43,133 bases of DNA, taken from the NCBI GenBank assembly GCA_903895695.1, contig CAITUY010000214.1:1-43133 (forward strand), given 5' to 3'. Source of the stretch: an uncultured bacterium. GTDB lineage: Bacteria; Verrucomicrobiota; Kiritimatiellia; CAIKKV01; CAITUY01. Below are positions 17,644 through 27,084 of this stretch, in pieces. Within the stretch, counting starts at the first letter, position 1; every line of letters starts with the position of its first letter. Under the pieces are notes generated by a model. It was given only the letters and a program-made list of their open reading frames with translations, searched no databases and was not told the origin of the DNA. The position numbers and the translations under genes were made by a program.

Positions 17644-18759
17644 TCATCCCTTCGGCGGCAGGTTCAATGGGTCGGCCCACACGGGTGCGATCTCGGTTAC
17701 TGTCGGAACCGATTCTCCATGCCGCCGCCTCTGGATCAGGCTCACGCAGGAAGCAAGTACTTCGCGTACGTCGAACCCGATCCGGTGGCAGGGCACATGA
17801 CTTCGGGTTGGAGACGGGAAATTACCCATGGCCACGACGTCGATCCGACCCGTCGGGCGCCCGCCATCATCCCGCAGCGCGGCGGTAGCCGGCTCGACCA
17901 GGCTGTCATCGGCGATGAACAACCCATCCGGAACCTCCCGTCCTTCGAGTAATAACATCACCGTTCCTCGCGCCGTTGCGCTGGCCACAGCAGGCACAAA
18001 CTGCATCCAACTCGGTCGCGTCGCGAGACCGCGACTGGCCAGTGCTGCCCGGATGAATTCCCATTTCCCGGGGCTGTGATCGAGAATGGCGATCCGCCGC
18101 CGGCCGTGAGCGACAAAATAATCCAAGGCCTGCTCGATCATCTGGTCCTGATTCGGATGCACGCGCAGGAGGCGGGGTCCCGCTTTGGAACTGATTGAAA
18201 CGATGGGCAAATTCACTTGCGGGAAGTGTGCCAGCGGCGTGTTGGCGAACATCGCTGGATCCATGACGATCAACCCCGCCAATTGGCAACGCCGCAAATC
18301 GTCGGCCAGTCGCTGGAAATTCGGATCGCGCGTGTGGCCCACAACATCTCGATAGATATTCAACTCCAGGTCGCCGCGCCGGCGCCGGCGCAAGGCCTCA
18401 GCCAGCAGCGCCGCATAGAACGGTTTGTGCGAGACGAGATCGGTGCGATCGGACAGCGGCGGGATGACCAGGCCGCATCGGGCCAGATGCGGCAGTCGCT
18501 CGGCGACGAAGGCGCCGCGTCTCCCGTCGGCGACCACCAAGCCGTCGTGCGCCAGTTCGAACAACGCGTCCTGCACCGTGTTCACGCTGACGCCGTGGCG
18601 TTTGGCCAGGCCCCGGCGTGTGGGCAGCCGCTCGCCGGGCTTGAGGCGCCCGGCAACAATCTGGCGTCGCACCGCTTCGGCAATCGCGTTCTTCTTGACG
18701 GGGCGTCGGCGTGGGATGCTCCCGGCGTGATCGTCTGCTTTTGGCGTTGCCAATCTCAT
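17644..18759 (-). CDS. AraR-type GntR/LacI hybrid transcriptional regulator
   Basis: A protein of 371 residues. Residues ~20-85 form a GntR winged helix-turn-helix (KNAIAEAVRRQIVAGRLKPG ... LPTRRGLAKRHGVSVNTVQ, recognition helix included). Residues ~95-365 are a LacI/periplasmic-binding-protein sensor domain (PNQDQMIEQALDYFVAHGRR RIAILDH, GLFIADDSLVEPA). This combination is that of AraR, a sugar-responsive repressor. It is divergent from the 18861-31642 operon, whose promoter region it most likely controls, and from its own -10 box the transcript would be almost leaderless. It converges on the heparinase-like gene with 38 bp between. The inducer is presumably a sugar released by the locus, but its identity is unknown. 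Confidence 0.9.
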   Translation of the reverse strand: MRLATPKADDHAGSIPRRRPVKKNAIAEAVRRQIVAGRLKPGERLPTRRGLAKRHGVSVNTVQDALFELAHDGLVVADGRRGAFVAERLPHLARCGLVIPPLSDRTDLVSHKPFYAALLAEALRRRRRGDLELNIYRDVVGHTRDPNFQRLADDLRRCQLAGLIVMDPAMFANTPLAHFPQVNLPIVSISSKAGPRLLRVHPNQDQMIEQALDYFVAHGRRRIAILDHSPGKWEFIRAALASRGLATRPSWMQFVPAVASATARGTVMLLLEGREVPDGLFIADDSLVEPATAALRDDGGRPTGRIDVVAMGNFPSPTRSHVPCHRIGFDVREVLASCVSLIQRRRHGESVPTVTEIAPVWADPLNLPPKG

Positions 18760-18761
18760 GG

Positions 18762-18796
18762 TTGTATCAGTATATTACACGCGATAAGTAATACAA
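18762..18796. promoter_or_regulatory. Divergent promoter/operator between the regulator and the glycosidase operon
   Basis: An AT-rich 35-bp island in GC-rich DNA. TTGTAT (18762-18767) and ATACAA (18791-18796) are perfect inverted arms; nested inside are TATTAC (18773-18778) and GTAATA (18788-18793). On the minus strand TTGTAT (18796-18791), a 16-bp spacer and TATACT (18774-18769) make a good sigma70 promoter for the regulator. The palindrome overlaps it, so autoregulation by the AraR-type protein is plausible. The operon promoter on the plus strand is probably in the same island. Confidence 0.55.
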
Positions 18797-18860
18797 AGAA
18801 GAATGTGCCTGCCGTTCACAGCAGCCGTATCTTATCAGAACAGTACAAAGGAACGAGCCG

Positions 18861-21800
18861 ATGCGATCATTACGTACCCTTCGGACAATTGTCTTCGCTG
18901 GTGGGCTGTGGCTAGGCGCTACGGCGTCGGCGCTGGCCGCCGACCCGGCGCCTGAGACCCTGACGCTTGACCGGTCGCAGACGGCCGGGATCAACGGCCA
19001 GAACTGGGACAAGACTTACACCAACGCGCTCACCGTCGATGCCGTGAACCGCATTGTGCTGGTGCGATTTCCCGGCGCCGCGGAAGCGATCAAGGCGAAG
19101 CTCGAATCGGGCCTCGCGATCGAGAGGGCGGAGTTGATCCTCGAATACACCGGCCACGAACTCCAGCCCCTGGGTTACATCAGCCGGGGTGGAATGATGG
19201 AACCGAACTTGAAGGCCGATCCGCCCAACTGGCACGTGACGGCAACAGCACTGCGCCGGCCATGGATGGCCGACGCGAAAAGTGGGCCGACCTACAATGC
19301 GTATCTGGCCGGCGCGGGTTATTGGACTCGGTACGGCGCGCAGGATCCCCAGACTGATCGGTTTCCCAACCGGTTCGACCCCGTCGAGGTGACCCAAGCC
19401 AACCCCACGGGCAAGGTCGATGTCACCGCCGCGATGACCGATCCCGCGTTCGGGAGCGAAATGGGCCGGCGGTTGCGGGCGTTCGAGGAGCAGGGGTTCC
19501 TGTTGCGGAAACTCGAGACGTACGACATCCGCTACAAGGATCCGCCCGGTAACGCTTATGAATGGGCCGTGCCCACCGGCGGCAACGGGCTGAGCTTCAA
19601 GCCGCCCAAGCTCGTGATCACGTTCAAGCCGGGGCCGAAGACCCCAATCGCGCTACCGCCGCCGACCGACCTGGCGGCCTTGGCCCAGAAGCTCCAGGCC
19701 GATGGAACGGGTGGCAAGCCCACGGCCGTGATGCCGTCGCCGGAGGAAATCCGAAAGTTTGCCAAAGAGATTGCCGTCCACCAGCCGGCCTGGATGCCCG
19801 ACTGGCAGTGGCAGCACGTGCAGGACTTGCGAAAAATCGGCGGCGGCGTGGAGTTCGCCGATGGGTTTCAATCGGGCGACCCGAAGCTGTTCGACAAGGC
19901 GATGCAGTCGATTCTCCGTACCGTGCCGCGGTACTTCAAGGGCTGGACCATCCAGGACGACCTGTTGATGTGGAATCTCTACGGGCAGATCCTGCCGGGA
20001 CCGGTCAAGGATCATATCAAAGACTATTGGACGGCCTGGCTGATGCCCGAGCGGCTCACGAAGGACCTCATCCATCCCATGGCCAAGGAACAGCTTGCGT
20101 ACTGGCAACGCACTCACGACTGGCAGGGCTCCGCCGCCTTCTTTCGGGCAGGCTTCAACTACGTGATCAGCACGATGAATTTCAACCATACCGCTGCAAT
20201 GGGCGCGCTCCTCGGCGGCACAATCATCGGCTCCGAGAACGCGATGGCGGATGGCCGGCACGGGCTTGAGTATCTGCCGCTGCGCTTCCACGCCTGGGCG
20301 GACGGCACCACTCAGGAATCGATCGATCATTACTACTTCGCGATCACGCTGAGCGGCCAGAAGATGTTCGCCGATTTCGGGCCGACACCGCTCGACCGGT
20401 TGATGGGGCAGGCCGTCCTGGCCAAGTCGATTGACGAACTCACCTCCCTGTATCATCCCGGCCTGCGTCACTTCATCAGCACCTCCGAACGCACGGGCAT
20501 GAGCTTCCTGTTCGTCACGCAGGGCGGGCTTGAGCATGTGATGCACACGCTTTCGCGCCAGGGCAGCCTGCACGATGTCGATAACCCCGATCTCCATGGG
20601 ATGCGATTGTTCGACAAGAACAACGCGCCGGCGGGCCGGATCGCCTTGCAGACCATGGCCGGGCCCTGGGCACCCGAGTGGGTGGCGAACATGGTTGACG
20701 AGAAGCCGTTGCCTTACGAACTGACCGCCGCCTCGGTGGTGCACGGCAATTTCGCCTCCACCCCGTTATGGAAGCGCGCTTTCCTCGGGCACCACTACGG
20801 CATGGCGAGCATCGATATCGCCCGCTCCGGGAGCGTCCCCGTGCTGGTTCAATGGCGGCGCACGGCCGAGCCGGTGAGTTCGCTGCAGCAACTCGGAACG
20901 CTGCTTGTCCGGTACGGCAACAATACCACCCGGCTGCTGACCGAATCCGCCGGGTATGTCGATTTCCAGGGCGGCAACCTGGCAACGGTGCAGCACAGGA
21001 ACAAGATGATCGTCTTGAGCAGCCCGCTCGACCTGCGCGATCGATCGGACAACCTCCACAAGCTTGATCCCGCCGCCATCACCAACATGCAGACCACCAT
21101 CGGCCTGTTCAATTTCGAGTCCAACGCGACCTGGAAGCTCTACATCGATGAACAGCCGGTCACCGCGTTGCCGGCGGCGGTAAAGGCCGGCCAGCGTATC
21201 ACCCTCAAGGATGGCGTGAGTTACCTCGGCTTTATCCCGCTTCCGTCGACCGACCTGGGCCGTACCGCGGAGGTCGTGATCTCCGCCGATGCCCCCGAGG
21301 AGACGCTGATGGATGGCGCCGGCAAGGTGAAGCCGGCGCTCGTCATCAACCAATATAACCGCAAGGCCGACAGTTCGCTTGCTCAGGCCAAGGCCGACCT
21401 GGCGGCGGTCGACCGCGCCTACGGCGGGTTCGTGATCGAGGTGAGCGACGCGACTGAATATGCCGACTTCACGGCGTTTCAGCAGCACATGCGGGAAGCG
21501 CTCCTGAAGACACAGTGGGACAGCCGGACGAACGCGCTCCAGGTCGGCTACACCAGCGGGACGGACAGCTTCGACTTGGCGTTCCGCCCGGAATATCAGG
21601 TCTATGCCGTGGATGCCGTTCCGACCGACCAGTGCTTCCCGGTGCGAAAGGTCAATGGCCAGTGGCCCTACCTGCCGCCCCGCATCGATCGTGATAGCAC
21701 GCTTACCCAGCAAGGCTCGACCGGTCGCCTGGAGAAGAATGGGGCCACTCTCTACAGCGAGCCGGGGCACATGACTTACCTGCAGACCGAGCCGGTCAGC

Positions 21801-22802
21801 GGGACCTATGCCGGGTTCAACCCACTGCCGGACCTGACGTTCTGGGCGCTCAACCTGCCCGGAGGCGTGAGCGTCAAGGCCGACGGCCGGGTGGGTCTAC
21901 TGCGCGTGGCGGTTTGCCCCCGCGAGAACAAAGTGTGGTTCGACTACGGCCTCAAGCCCGAGCAGCAAGGCGCGGGGATGGCCACAGCGTTGCTCGTTTT
22001 CGGGATGAAGGCGGCGCCGGCCGTCGAGTGCAACGGGAAGCCTCGCGCCGGGAAGCCGGTGGCCGTCACCATCGACGGCCAGGCGGCCTGGGCCATTCCG
22101 TTGCTGGAGAACGCGGCGCTGCCCGCAGCGAACGTCCTTGAGACCCGGTGCCGCAGCGCGCAGGCGGCACGCGCCGTGCTCGGCGAAGTCTTGAAGGGCA
22201 AGGTTTTCTTCCAGGACTGGCTCGTGGTCGGGCCGTTCGCCAACGCCAACTTCCCCGAGACGCTATGGACGGGCGAGGCGGTCGCGTTTCCGCCCGAGCA
22301 GAAGGTCGATCTCAACGCCATTTACACGGGCATTGGTCCACAGGAGACTGCCGACTTCGGGAAACTCCTGATGCAAACGCAGACGGTGGTCACCGCGGCG
22401 ATCCGTTGGAAACGGCTGCTGGCGCCCGATCAGCCGCCGTTCGCAGAGGGCCCGGCTGATCTGGGGCCGCATATGAACCCGAACAAGTGCATCACGGCCT
22501 ACGCGTACACGACGATCACTTCGGACCGGCAACGGCCGGCGACCCTCTATCTCGGCAGCGATCAACGACTCACCGTCTGGGTGAACCAGCGGCAGGTGTA
22601 TGATCGGCATGATTACCGCCTGGCCGCTCCCGATCAGGATCAAGTTCCGGTGCGCCTCGAACAGGGCGAGAACACCGTGTTGCTGAAACTGGCGAACGGG
22701 TACGAAGGGTGTCAATTTTACTTCCGCGTCGGCGATGAGAACGGTCTTCCCATTACCGATGGACTGCGCTACGGAGCACACCAAGGAAAGATCCCGAAAT
22801 GA
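18861..22802 (+). CDS. Large secreted protein of unknown function, first gene of the glycosidase operon
   Basis: A protein of 1313 residues. ATG 18861 follows AAAGGAACG and opens a signal peptide (RTIVFAGGLWLGATASALA). Residues ~30-250 resemble a DNRLRE/CBM-like beta-sandwich (LTLDRSQTAG ... VDAVNRIVLVRF). Residues ~290-620 are rich in Trp/His/Asp and helices (NFNHTAAMGALLGGTIIG, ESIDHYYFAITLSGQKMF), suggestive of an (alpha/alpha) toroid as in polysaccharide lyases or GH families. A long beta-rich part follows. The last ~200 residues (DWLVVGPFANANF ... TLYLGSDQRLTVWVNQRQ) are a jelly-roll like GH2 sugar-binding domains. No established catalytic motif was recognised. The stop overlaps the next start by ATGA. 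It may be a new lyase or hydrolase acting outside the cytoplasm; this is inference from architecture and position. Confidence 0.75.
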   Translation: MRSLRTLRTIVFAGGLWLGATASALAADPAPETLTLDRSQTAGINGQNWDKTYTNALTVDAVNRIVLVRFPGAAEAIKAKLESGLAIERAELILEYTGHELQPLGYISRGGMMEPNLKADPPNWHVTATALRRPWMADAKSGPTYNAYLAGAGYWTRYGAQDPQTDRFPNRFDPVEVTQANPTGKVDVTAAMTDPAFGSEMGRRLRAFEEQGFLLRKLETYDIRYKDPPGNAYEWAVPTGGNGLSFKPPKLVITFKPGPKTPIALPPPTDLAALAQKLQADGTGGKPTAVMPSPEEIRKFAKEIAVHQPAWMPDWQWQHVQDLRKIGGGVEFADGFQSGDPKLFDKAMQSILRTVPRYFKGWTIQDDLLMWNLYGQILPGPVKDHIKDYWTAWLMPERLTKDLIHPMAKEQLAYWQRTHDWQGSAAFFRAGFNYVISTMNFNHTAAMGALLGGTIIGSENAMADGRHGLEYLPLRFHAWADGTTQESIDHYYFAITLSGQKMFADFGPTPLDRLMGQAVLAKSIDELTSLYHPGLRHFISTSERTGMSFLFVTQGGLEHVMHTLSRQGSLHDVDNPDLHGMRLFDKNNAPAGRIALQTMAGPWAPEWVANMVDEKPLPYELTAASVVHGNFASTPLWKRAFLGHHYGMASIDIARSGSVPVLVQWRRTAEPVSSLQQLGTLLVRYGNNTTRLLTESAGYVDFQGGNLATVQHRNKMIVLSSPLDLRDRSDNLHKLDPAAITNMQTTIGLFNFESNATWKLYIDEQPVTALPAAVKAGQRITLKDGVSYLGFIPLPSTDLGRTAEVVISADAPEETLMDGAGKVKPALVINQYNRKADSSLAQAKADLAAVDRAYGGFVIEVSDATEYADFTAFQQHMREALLKTQWDSRTNALQVGYTSGTDSFDLAFRPEYQVYAVDAVPTDQCFPVRKVNGQWPYLPPRIDRDSTLTQQGSTGRLEKNGATLYSEPGHMTYLQTEPVSGTYAGFNPLPDLTFWALNLPGGVSVKADGRVGLLRVAVCPRENKVWFDYGLKPEQQGAGMATALLVFGMKAAPAVECNGKPRAGKPVAVTIDGQAAWAIPLLENAALPAANVLETRCRSAQAARAVLGEVLKGKVFFQDWLVVGPFANANFPETLWTGEAVAFPPEQKVDLNAIYTGIGPQETADFGKLLMQTQTVVTAAIRWKRLLAPDQPPFAEGPADLGPHMNPNKCITAYAYTTITSDRQRPATLYLGSDQRLTVWVNQRQVYDRHDYRLAAPDQDQVPVRLEQGENTVLLKLANGYEGCQFYFRVGDENGLPITDGLRYGAHQGKIPK

Positions 22803-25144
22803 AACGCCGAGCCTCTTCGCAACACTCACAGTATGCCATCGCCCCGTGGCGTGGGAAGCCGACGCTGATGCGCGACGGACAGCCGCTGCCGGCCGTGACG
22901 TACAGTTACACTCATGATGTCAGTGTCCCGGGCTCGGACGAAATCCATCAGAAATTCGCCGCCCATGGCTGGAAGTGGTACATCCTCCAGGTCCGCGGCG
23001 GCGTGGATGGCGACTGGTCCACTACGCCGTATTGGACCGACGATAATGTGTTCCCCGAAGTCAGCGGCGTCGCCGCCTCGGAATCGGCGATCGTGCGCCA
23101 GGCGGACATGACGCTCAAGCATTGTCCCGACGCCATGTTTTGGGTGCGATGCAACTGCAGCCCGCCGTTGCGTTGGCGACGGAAGTATCCCGATGACCTG
23201 CTGCTCAACAGCTACGGCCACCGCTACGAGGAACCCTCCCTCGCATCGGACCGCTACAATGAGCAGGTCGGTCCCTATGTGGAAAATTTGGTCCGTTTCT
23301 GCGAAGGCCAGCCCTGGGCCGACCGCATTGCGGGTTACGTGGTGTATCCGCTCGGGGAGGGGACCACGCTGTTGACCTGCGAAGGGTTCCTGTTCGACTG
23401 CAGCCCGTCGATGCAGGGCGCGTTCCGCCAGTTTCTGCAACGCAAGTACGGCTCCGATGCCGCCCTGCAGGCGGCTTGGGGTCGCCCCGGCGTGTCCCTT
23501 GACGCCGTGACGGTCCCGCGGGACCAGGATTTCATGGAGCGCGGAAGAACTCGCCATGATCAGGTCAATACCGACGGCATACACGTGGCCGCGATCCCGC
23601 GCCGGCTGCACTGGCCCGAGCCGGCGGAAACGGCCGCCGAGCGCGACTACTGCCTTTGCATGCGGGAGCTGACAGGCCGAAATTTCAAGAAGCTCCTCGC
23701 CTCGGTGAAGCAGGCGGCGCCGCACAAGTTGGCCGGTATCGACGCATTCAAGCAAACCATGCTCGGCTGGCCGCTGATTGCGCGCTGGGTGGGCGATTAC
23801 CAGACGCACGGCGGCGCCATGCACCCGGTCTCGGGCGCGTTCGGCATGGCCGAGCTGCTCGATCTACCCGAACTCGACGTGGTCGCCACCCCGCACGACT
23901 ACCTGCACCGCGGGATGGGCTTCGGCTACGAAGGCGAAGGCATTGGCGATTCGGTCGTGGTACACGGCAAGATGATGTTCGTCGAGGAGGATCAGCGCAC
24001 CTTCGCGTTGACCGCGGAAGGCGGCCGCTGGAACCCGCTCCAGCGCGGCAAGGAAGTCGACGCAGGGTTGTGGCGCAACCTGGGTTCGTGCCTGTCGCGC
24101 GGCTACAACACGTATCCGATGGATGTGTGCGGCCCGAGCTTTTTCGGGCACGAGGAGATCCAGGCCGTGCTCAAAGCCCGGCGGCTCGTCAATGAGGCGG
24201 CGCTCGGCTGGGACCGGCGCGAGGTCCCATCGATCGTCATGGTGGTGGATGACTCGAGCGTACTCGACGAGGACTTCACCATCGGCTACCAGTATCTCGC
24301 GGTGATCCTGCAGCGGATGTATGGCCTGTCGCGGTGCGGTGTTCCGTACCGGTTGCATTTGTTCGAGGATTTGGCGCGGGAGGACTTCCCCTACTGCCAC
24401 AAGGTGTTTCTCTTCCCGAACCTGTTCCGCGTCACTCCCGAGCGGCTGGCTTTGCTGCGCCGCAAGGTGCTGACCCACGGCAACGTGGCCGTATTCGGCC
24501 CGGCCAGCGGAATCAGCGATGGCGCCCGGCTGTCGGCCGAGTCGGCGACGGCCCTTACGGGTATCCCGCTCGAACTGGTGCGCAAGGAATCGCCCCGTCT
24601 GGTGACCATCGATCGTTTCGATCATCCGATCACGCGGAGTCTCGGCATGCGGATCGACTTTGGCGACTCGTTCGCCTACGGACCGTTGCTGGTGCCGCTG
24701 GAGCATCCCGACGTGACACGGCTGGGCGGCATCCAGTGGCCGACGGCACGCGATGGGGCCGGCCTGGTCATCCGGGAGTTCGGTCGCGGGGCGACCGGCA
24801 ATGGCCGGTCCGGGCCGCGCGGGGTCGGCGACTACGCGGCGATCTTCTCCGCCGCGGTCCCGCTCCCTGACCCGTTGCTGCGCGAGATCGTCCGCTACAG
24901 CGGCACCCACGTGTATGGCGAGACGGACGACCTGATCTTCGCCGATTCCTGCACGCTCGCGGTGCATGCCGTCCGCCCCGGGCCGCGCACGGTCCGGCTG
25001 CCGGCGCCTAGCACCGTCTGGGACCTGGTCGAACGGCGGCTTCTCGGCGCGGGCCTCACGCAGATTCAGTTCGACGTCGATCCCCCGCAGACGAAGTTGT
25101 TCTACCTCGGCGAGAACGATCCTCTACCAGGAAAGGCGACATGA
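22799..25144 (+). CDS. GH42-like (clan A) glycoside hydrolase
   Basis: A protein of 781 residues starting in the ATGA overlap with the preceding stop. Residues ~30-400 form a TIM barrel with two acidic candidates on strands as in GH42/clan A: Glu187 (YVVYPLGEGTT), possible acid/base, and Glu396/397 (MMFVEEDQRTF), possible nucleophile. SMQGAFRQFLQRKYGSDAAL followed by AAWG is the typical GH42 stretch after strand 4. Residues ~470-640 form a Rossmann-like beta-galactosidase trimerisation/GATase-like domain, and the end (VWDLVERR ... PPQTKLFYLGE) is the C-terminal beta-domain. No signal peptide is present, so it is probably cytoplasmic. A degraded copy of its C-terminus lies at 38850-39002. The exact sugar specificity is unknown; galactosidase is only the family default. 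Confidence 0.8.
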   Translation: MKRRASSQHSQYAIAPWRGKPTLMRDGQPLPAVTYSYTHDVSVPGSDEIHQKFAAHGWKWYILQVRGGVDGDWSTTPYWTDDNVFPEVSGVAASESAIVRQADMTLKHCPDAMFWVRCNCSPPLRWRRKYPDDLLLNSYGHRYEEPSLASDRYNEQVGPYVENLVRFCEGQPWADRIAGYVVYPLGEGTTLLTCEGFLFDCSPSMQGAFRQFLQRKYGSDAALQAAWGRPGVSLDAVTVPRDQDFMERGRTRHDQVNTDGIHVAAIPRRLHWPEPAETAAERDYCLCMRELTGRNFKKLLASVKQAAPHKLAGIDAFKQTMLGWPLIARWVGDYQTHGGAMHPVSGAFGMAELLDLPELDVVATPHDYLHRGMGFGYEGEGIGDSVVVHGKMMFVEEDQRTFALTAEGGRWNPLQRGKEVDAGLWRNLGSCLSRGYNTYPMDVCGPSFFGHEEIQAVLKARRLVNEAALGWDRREVPSIVMVVDDSSVLDEDFTIGYQYLAVILQRMYGLSRCGVPYRLHLFEDLAREDFPYCHKVFLFPNLFRVTPERLALLRRKVLTHGNVAVFGPASGISDGARLSAESATALTGIPLELVRKESPRLVTIDRFDHPITRSLGMRIDFGDSFAYGPLLVPLEHPDVTRLGGIQWPTARDGAGLVIREFGRGATGNGRSGPRGVGDYAAIFSAAVPLPDPLLREIVRYSGTHVYGETDDLIFADSCTLAVHAVRPGPRTVRLPAPSTVWDLVERRLLGAGLTQIQFDVDPPQTKLFYLGENDPLPGKAT

Positions 25145-27084
25145 ACGGACCCGGCGCCGCAACGTGGGTGGTCGACATTCGCGCCTCGGTGAACCGCGGT
25201 CTCTCAGCCGCGCCGCTGCCGCCCGGCCGGGAAGAGCCGGCCGGCACCAGCAGCAGTCTCGAGGGGCTCAAGCCGGGCCGCATCGAGGTCATGGGGCTTG
25301 AGTTCAGCGTGATTGATCCGGCAGCCAACCAGGGCAAGGCGCTCTTCGCGCTGCGCAAGGACGATGCCGCGTTCGTGGAAAGCGTTTCCGTGCCCTTCGA
25401 CCGGGCCTGCGACTGGATCTACCTCCTGAATGGCGGCTTGTGGATGGATCGGCATGGCGTTGTGGGGCAGGTGCAGATCGTCTACCAGGACAACACCGAA
25501 GCACGCATCGACATCGTCGAGGGCGTGCACATGGCCTATGTCTGGCAGGGGACAGGCACAAGTGCCGCGGCGCGGATGCGCCTGCACGGTGTCGGCCCCG
25601 CTAGCGGTGAATGCTTCCTGTATGCCGCGGGGCTGAAGAATCCGCACCCGGCGAAGCGGATCAGGGAGCTGGTCTTCCGTGCGGCCGAAGGAACGCCGCA
25701 AAGCCCGATATGGCTGGTGCTGGCAGTCTGTGCCGGGACCGGCGGGAATGCCATCAGGGGAGATGCCCCCGCCTATAGCGTGGACGTTGCGAAGACAACC
25801 GGTACGATCAGGCGGCTCCATGGCGTCAACCTCGGCCCGCCGCTTAATCATCAGGCGGCCGGCTGCGATATCACCGGGCACCTGCGTGACTTGAATATCC
25901 CGATCATGCGGCTGCATGACGCCCCGTATGAGAGCGGGAACGTGGTCGACATCCACAACATCTTCCCGCTTTTTCATGCCGATCACACCAAGCCGGAGAA
26001 CTACCTGTTCGGCCCGACCGACGACTACATCGCCAATTGCCTGGCGACGGGCAGCAAGATCATGTTCCGTCTGGGCGAGAGCATCGAGCTGAGCCGGAAC
26101 AAGTACTATGTCAACCCACCGAACGACTACCGGAAATGGGCCGAGATTTGCGCCAACATCGTGGCGCATTATAACGAGGGTTGGGCGAATGGGTTCCACC
26201 ACGGGATCGAATATTGGGTGATCTGGTGCGAGCCGGAGAATTTTCCGAAGCTCTGGACCGGCACCTGGCAGGAGTTCATGCCGCTCTATACGACGACGGC
26301 GAAGCTCCTCAAGGAGCGGTTCCCCGGCATCAAGGTGGGCGGCTGTGGCTTCTACGTTTCCAGCACCGGCGTGATCAAGGAGTTGCTGGCGGAATGCAGG
26401 CGAGCCAACGCGCCCATGGACTTCCTGACCTGGAATGTCTATGCCAGCCATCCCGACGCCGTCATCGACAGCCCGGCCCGCTATCGCGCGATGCTCGACG
26501 CGCTGGGATTCAAGGATACCGAGCTCGTCATCAGCGAATGGCATCATGCCGACTTTGACTGGCCACGCTACGACCGGGGCGGCGACTATCGCTACGAAAT
26601 CGACGGGAAGCTCTCGAACCACGTCGATGCCGCCGTCTACATCCCCGCCGTGTTGTGCGGGCTGCAGGACACCCCTGTCGACATGGCCACTTACTACGCG
26701 GCGACCACCTTTGAATGGGGCTTCTTCGATCGAAGGATCAAGCCGAACAAGTGCTACTTCGGGATGCTCGCCTTCAGCCGGCTGGCCGAATACCCGGAGC
26801 GCCTGCAGGTGACGGCGGACAAGCCCGGCTTCGTTGGGGTTCTGGCCGGGCGCAAACCGGATGGCTCGTGCGCGGTCCTCGTGTCCTGCTACAAGAGCCC
26901 TGCGCGCGAGATATCGATCAGCTTCAAGGGGGTGCCGTTGACCAAGGATGCCTGTTCCGTGCGGGTGCTCGACGCTGAACGCAATCTCGAACCGCTGGAG
27001 ACGCCGGATGTTTCGGGCTCGACGCTCAAGTTGACCGTGCCGGCCGGATCAGCGGCCTTTTTGGTGGAAGTGACGCCGGGGTGA
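25141..27084 (+). CDS. GH39-like (clan A) glycoside hydrolase
   Basis: A protein of 647 residues whose ATG overlaps the preceding stop (ATGA). Residues ~1-220 are an N-terminal beta-sandwich not usual for GH39. The barrel begins RLHGVNLGPPLN (~225), continues with PIMRLHDAP (~254) as in GH39, and carries Glu364 (YWVIWCEPENFPKLW), predicted acid/base in a CEPEN variant of the canonical NEP motif, and Glu466 (LVISEWHHADF), predicted nucleophile. A small C-terminal beta-domain follows. GH39 contains beta-xylosidases and alpha-L-iduronidases, both of which would fit a uronate-rich glycan. There is no signal peptide. It is translationally coupled on both sides. Confidence 0.82.
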   Translation: MNGPGAATWVVDIRASVNRGLSAAPLPPGREEPAGTSSSLEGLKPGRIEVMGLEFSVIDPAANQGKALFALRKDDAAFVESVSVPFDRACDWIYLLNGGLWMDRHGVVGQVQIVYQDNTEARIDIVEGVHMAYVWQGTGTSAAARMRLHGVGPASGECFLYAAGLKNPHPAKRIRELVFRAAEGTPQSPIWLVLAVCAGTGGNAIRGDAPAYSVDVAKTTGTIRRLHGVNLGPPLNHQAAGCDITGHLRDLNIPIMRLHDAPYESGNVVDIHNIFPLFHADHTKPENYLFGPTDDYIANCLATGSKIMFRLGESIELSRNKYYVNPPNDYRKWAEICANIVAHYNEGWANGFHHGIEYWVIWCEPENFPKLWTGTWQEFMPLYTTTAKLLKERFPGIKVGGCGFYVSSTGVIKELLAECRRANAPMDFLTWNVYASHPDAVIDSPARYRAMLDALGFKDTELVISEWHHADFDWPRYDRGGDYRYEIDGKLSNHVDAAVYIPAVLCGLQDTPVDMATYYAATTFEWGFFDRRIKPNKCYFGMLAFSRLAEYPERLQVTADKPGFVGVLAGRKPDGSCAVLVSCYKSPAREISISFKGVPLTKDACSVRVLDAERNLEPLETPDVSGSTLKLTVPAGSAAFLVEVTPG

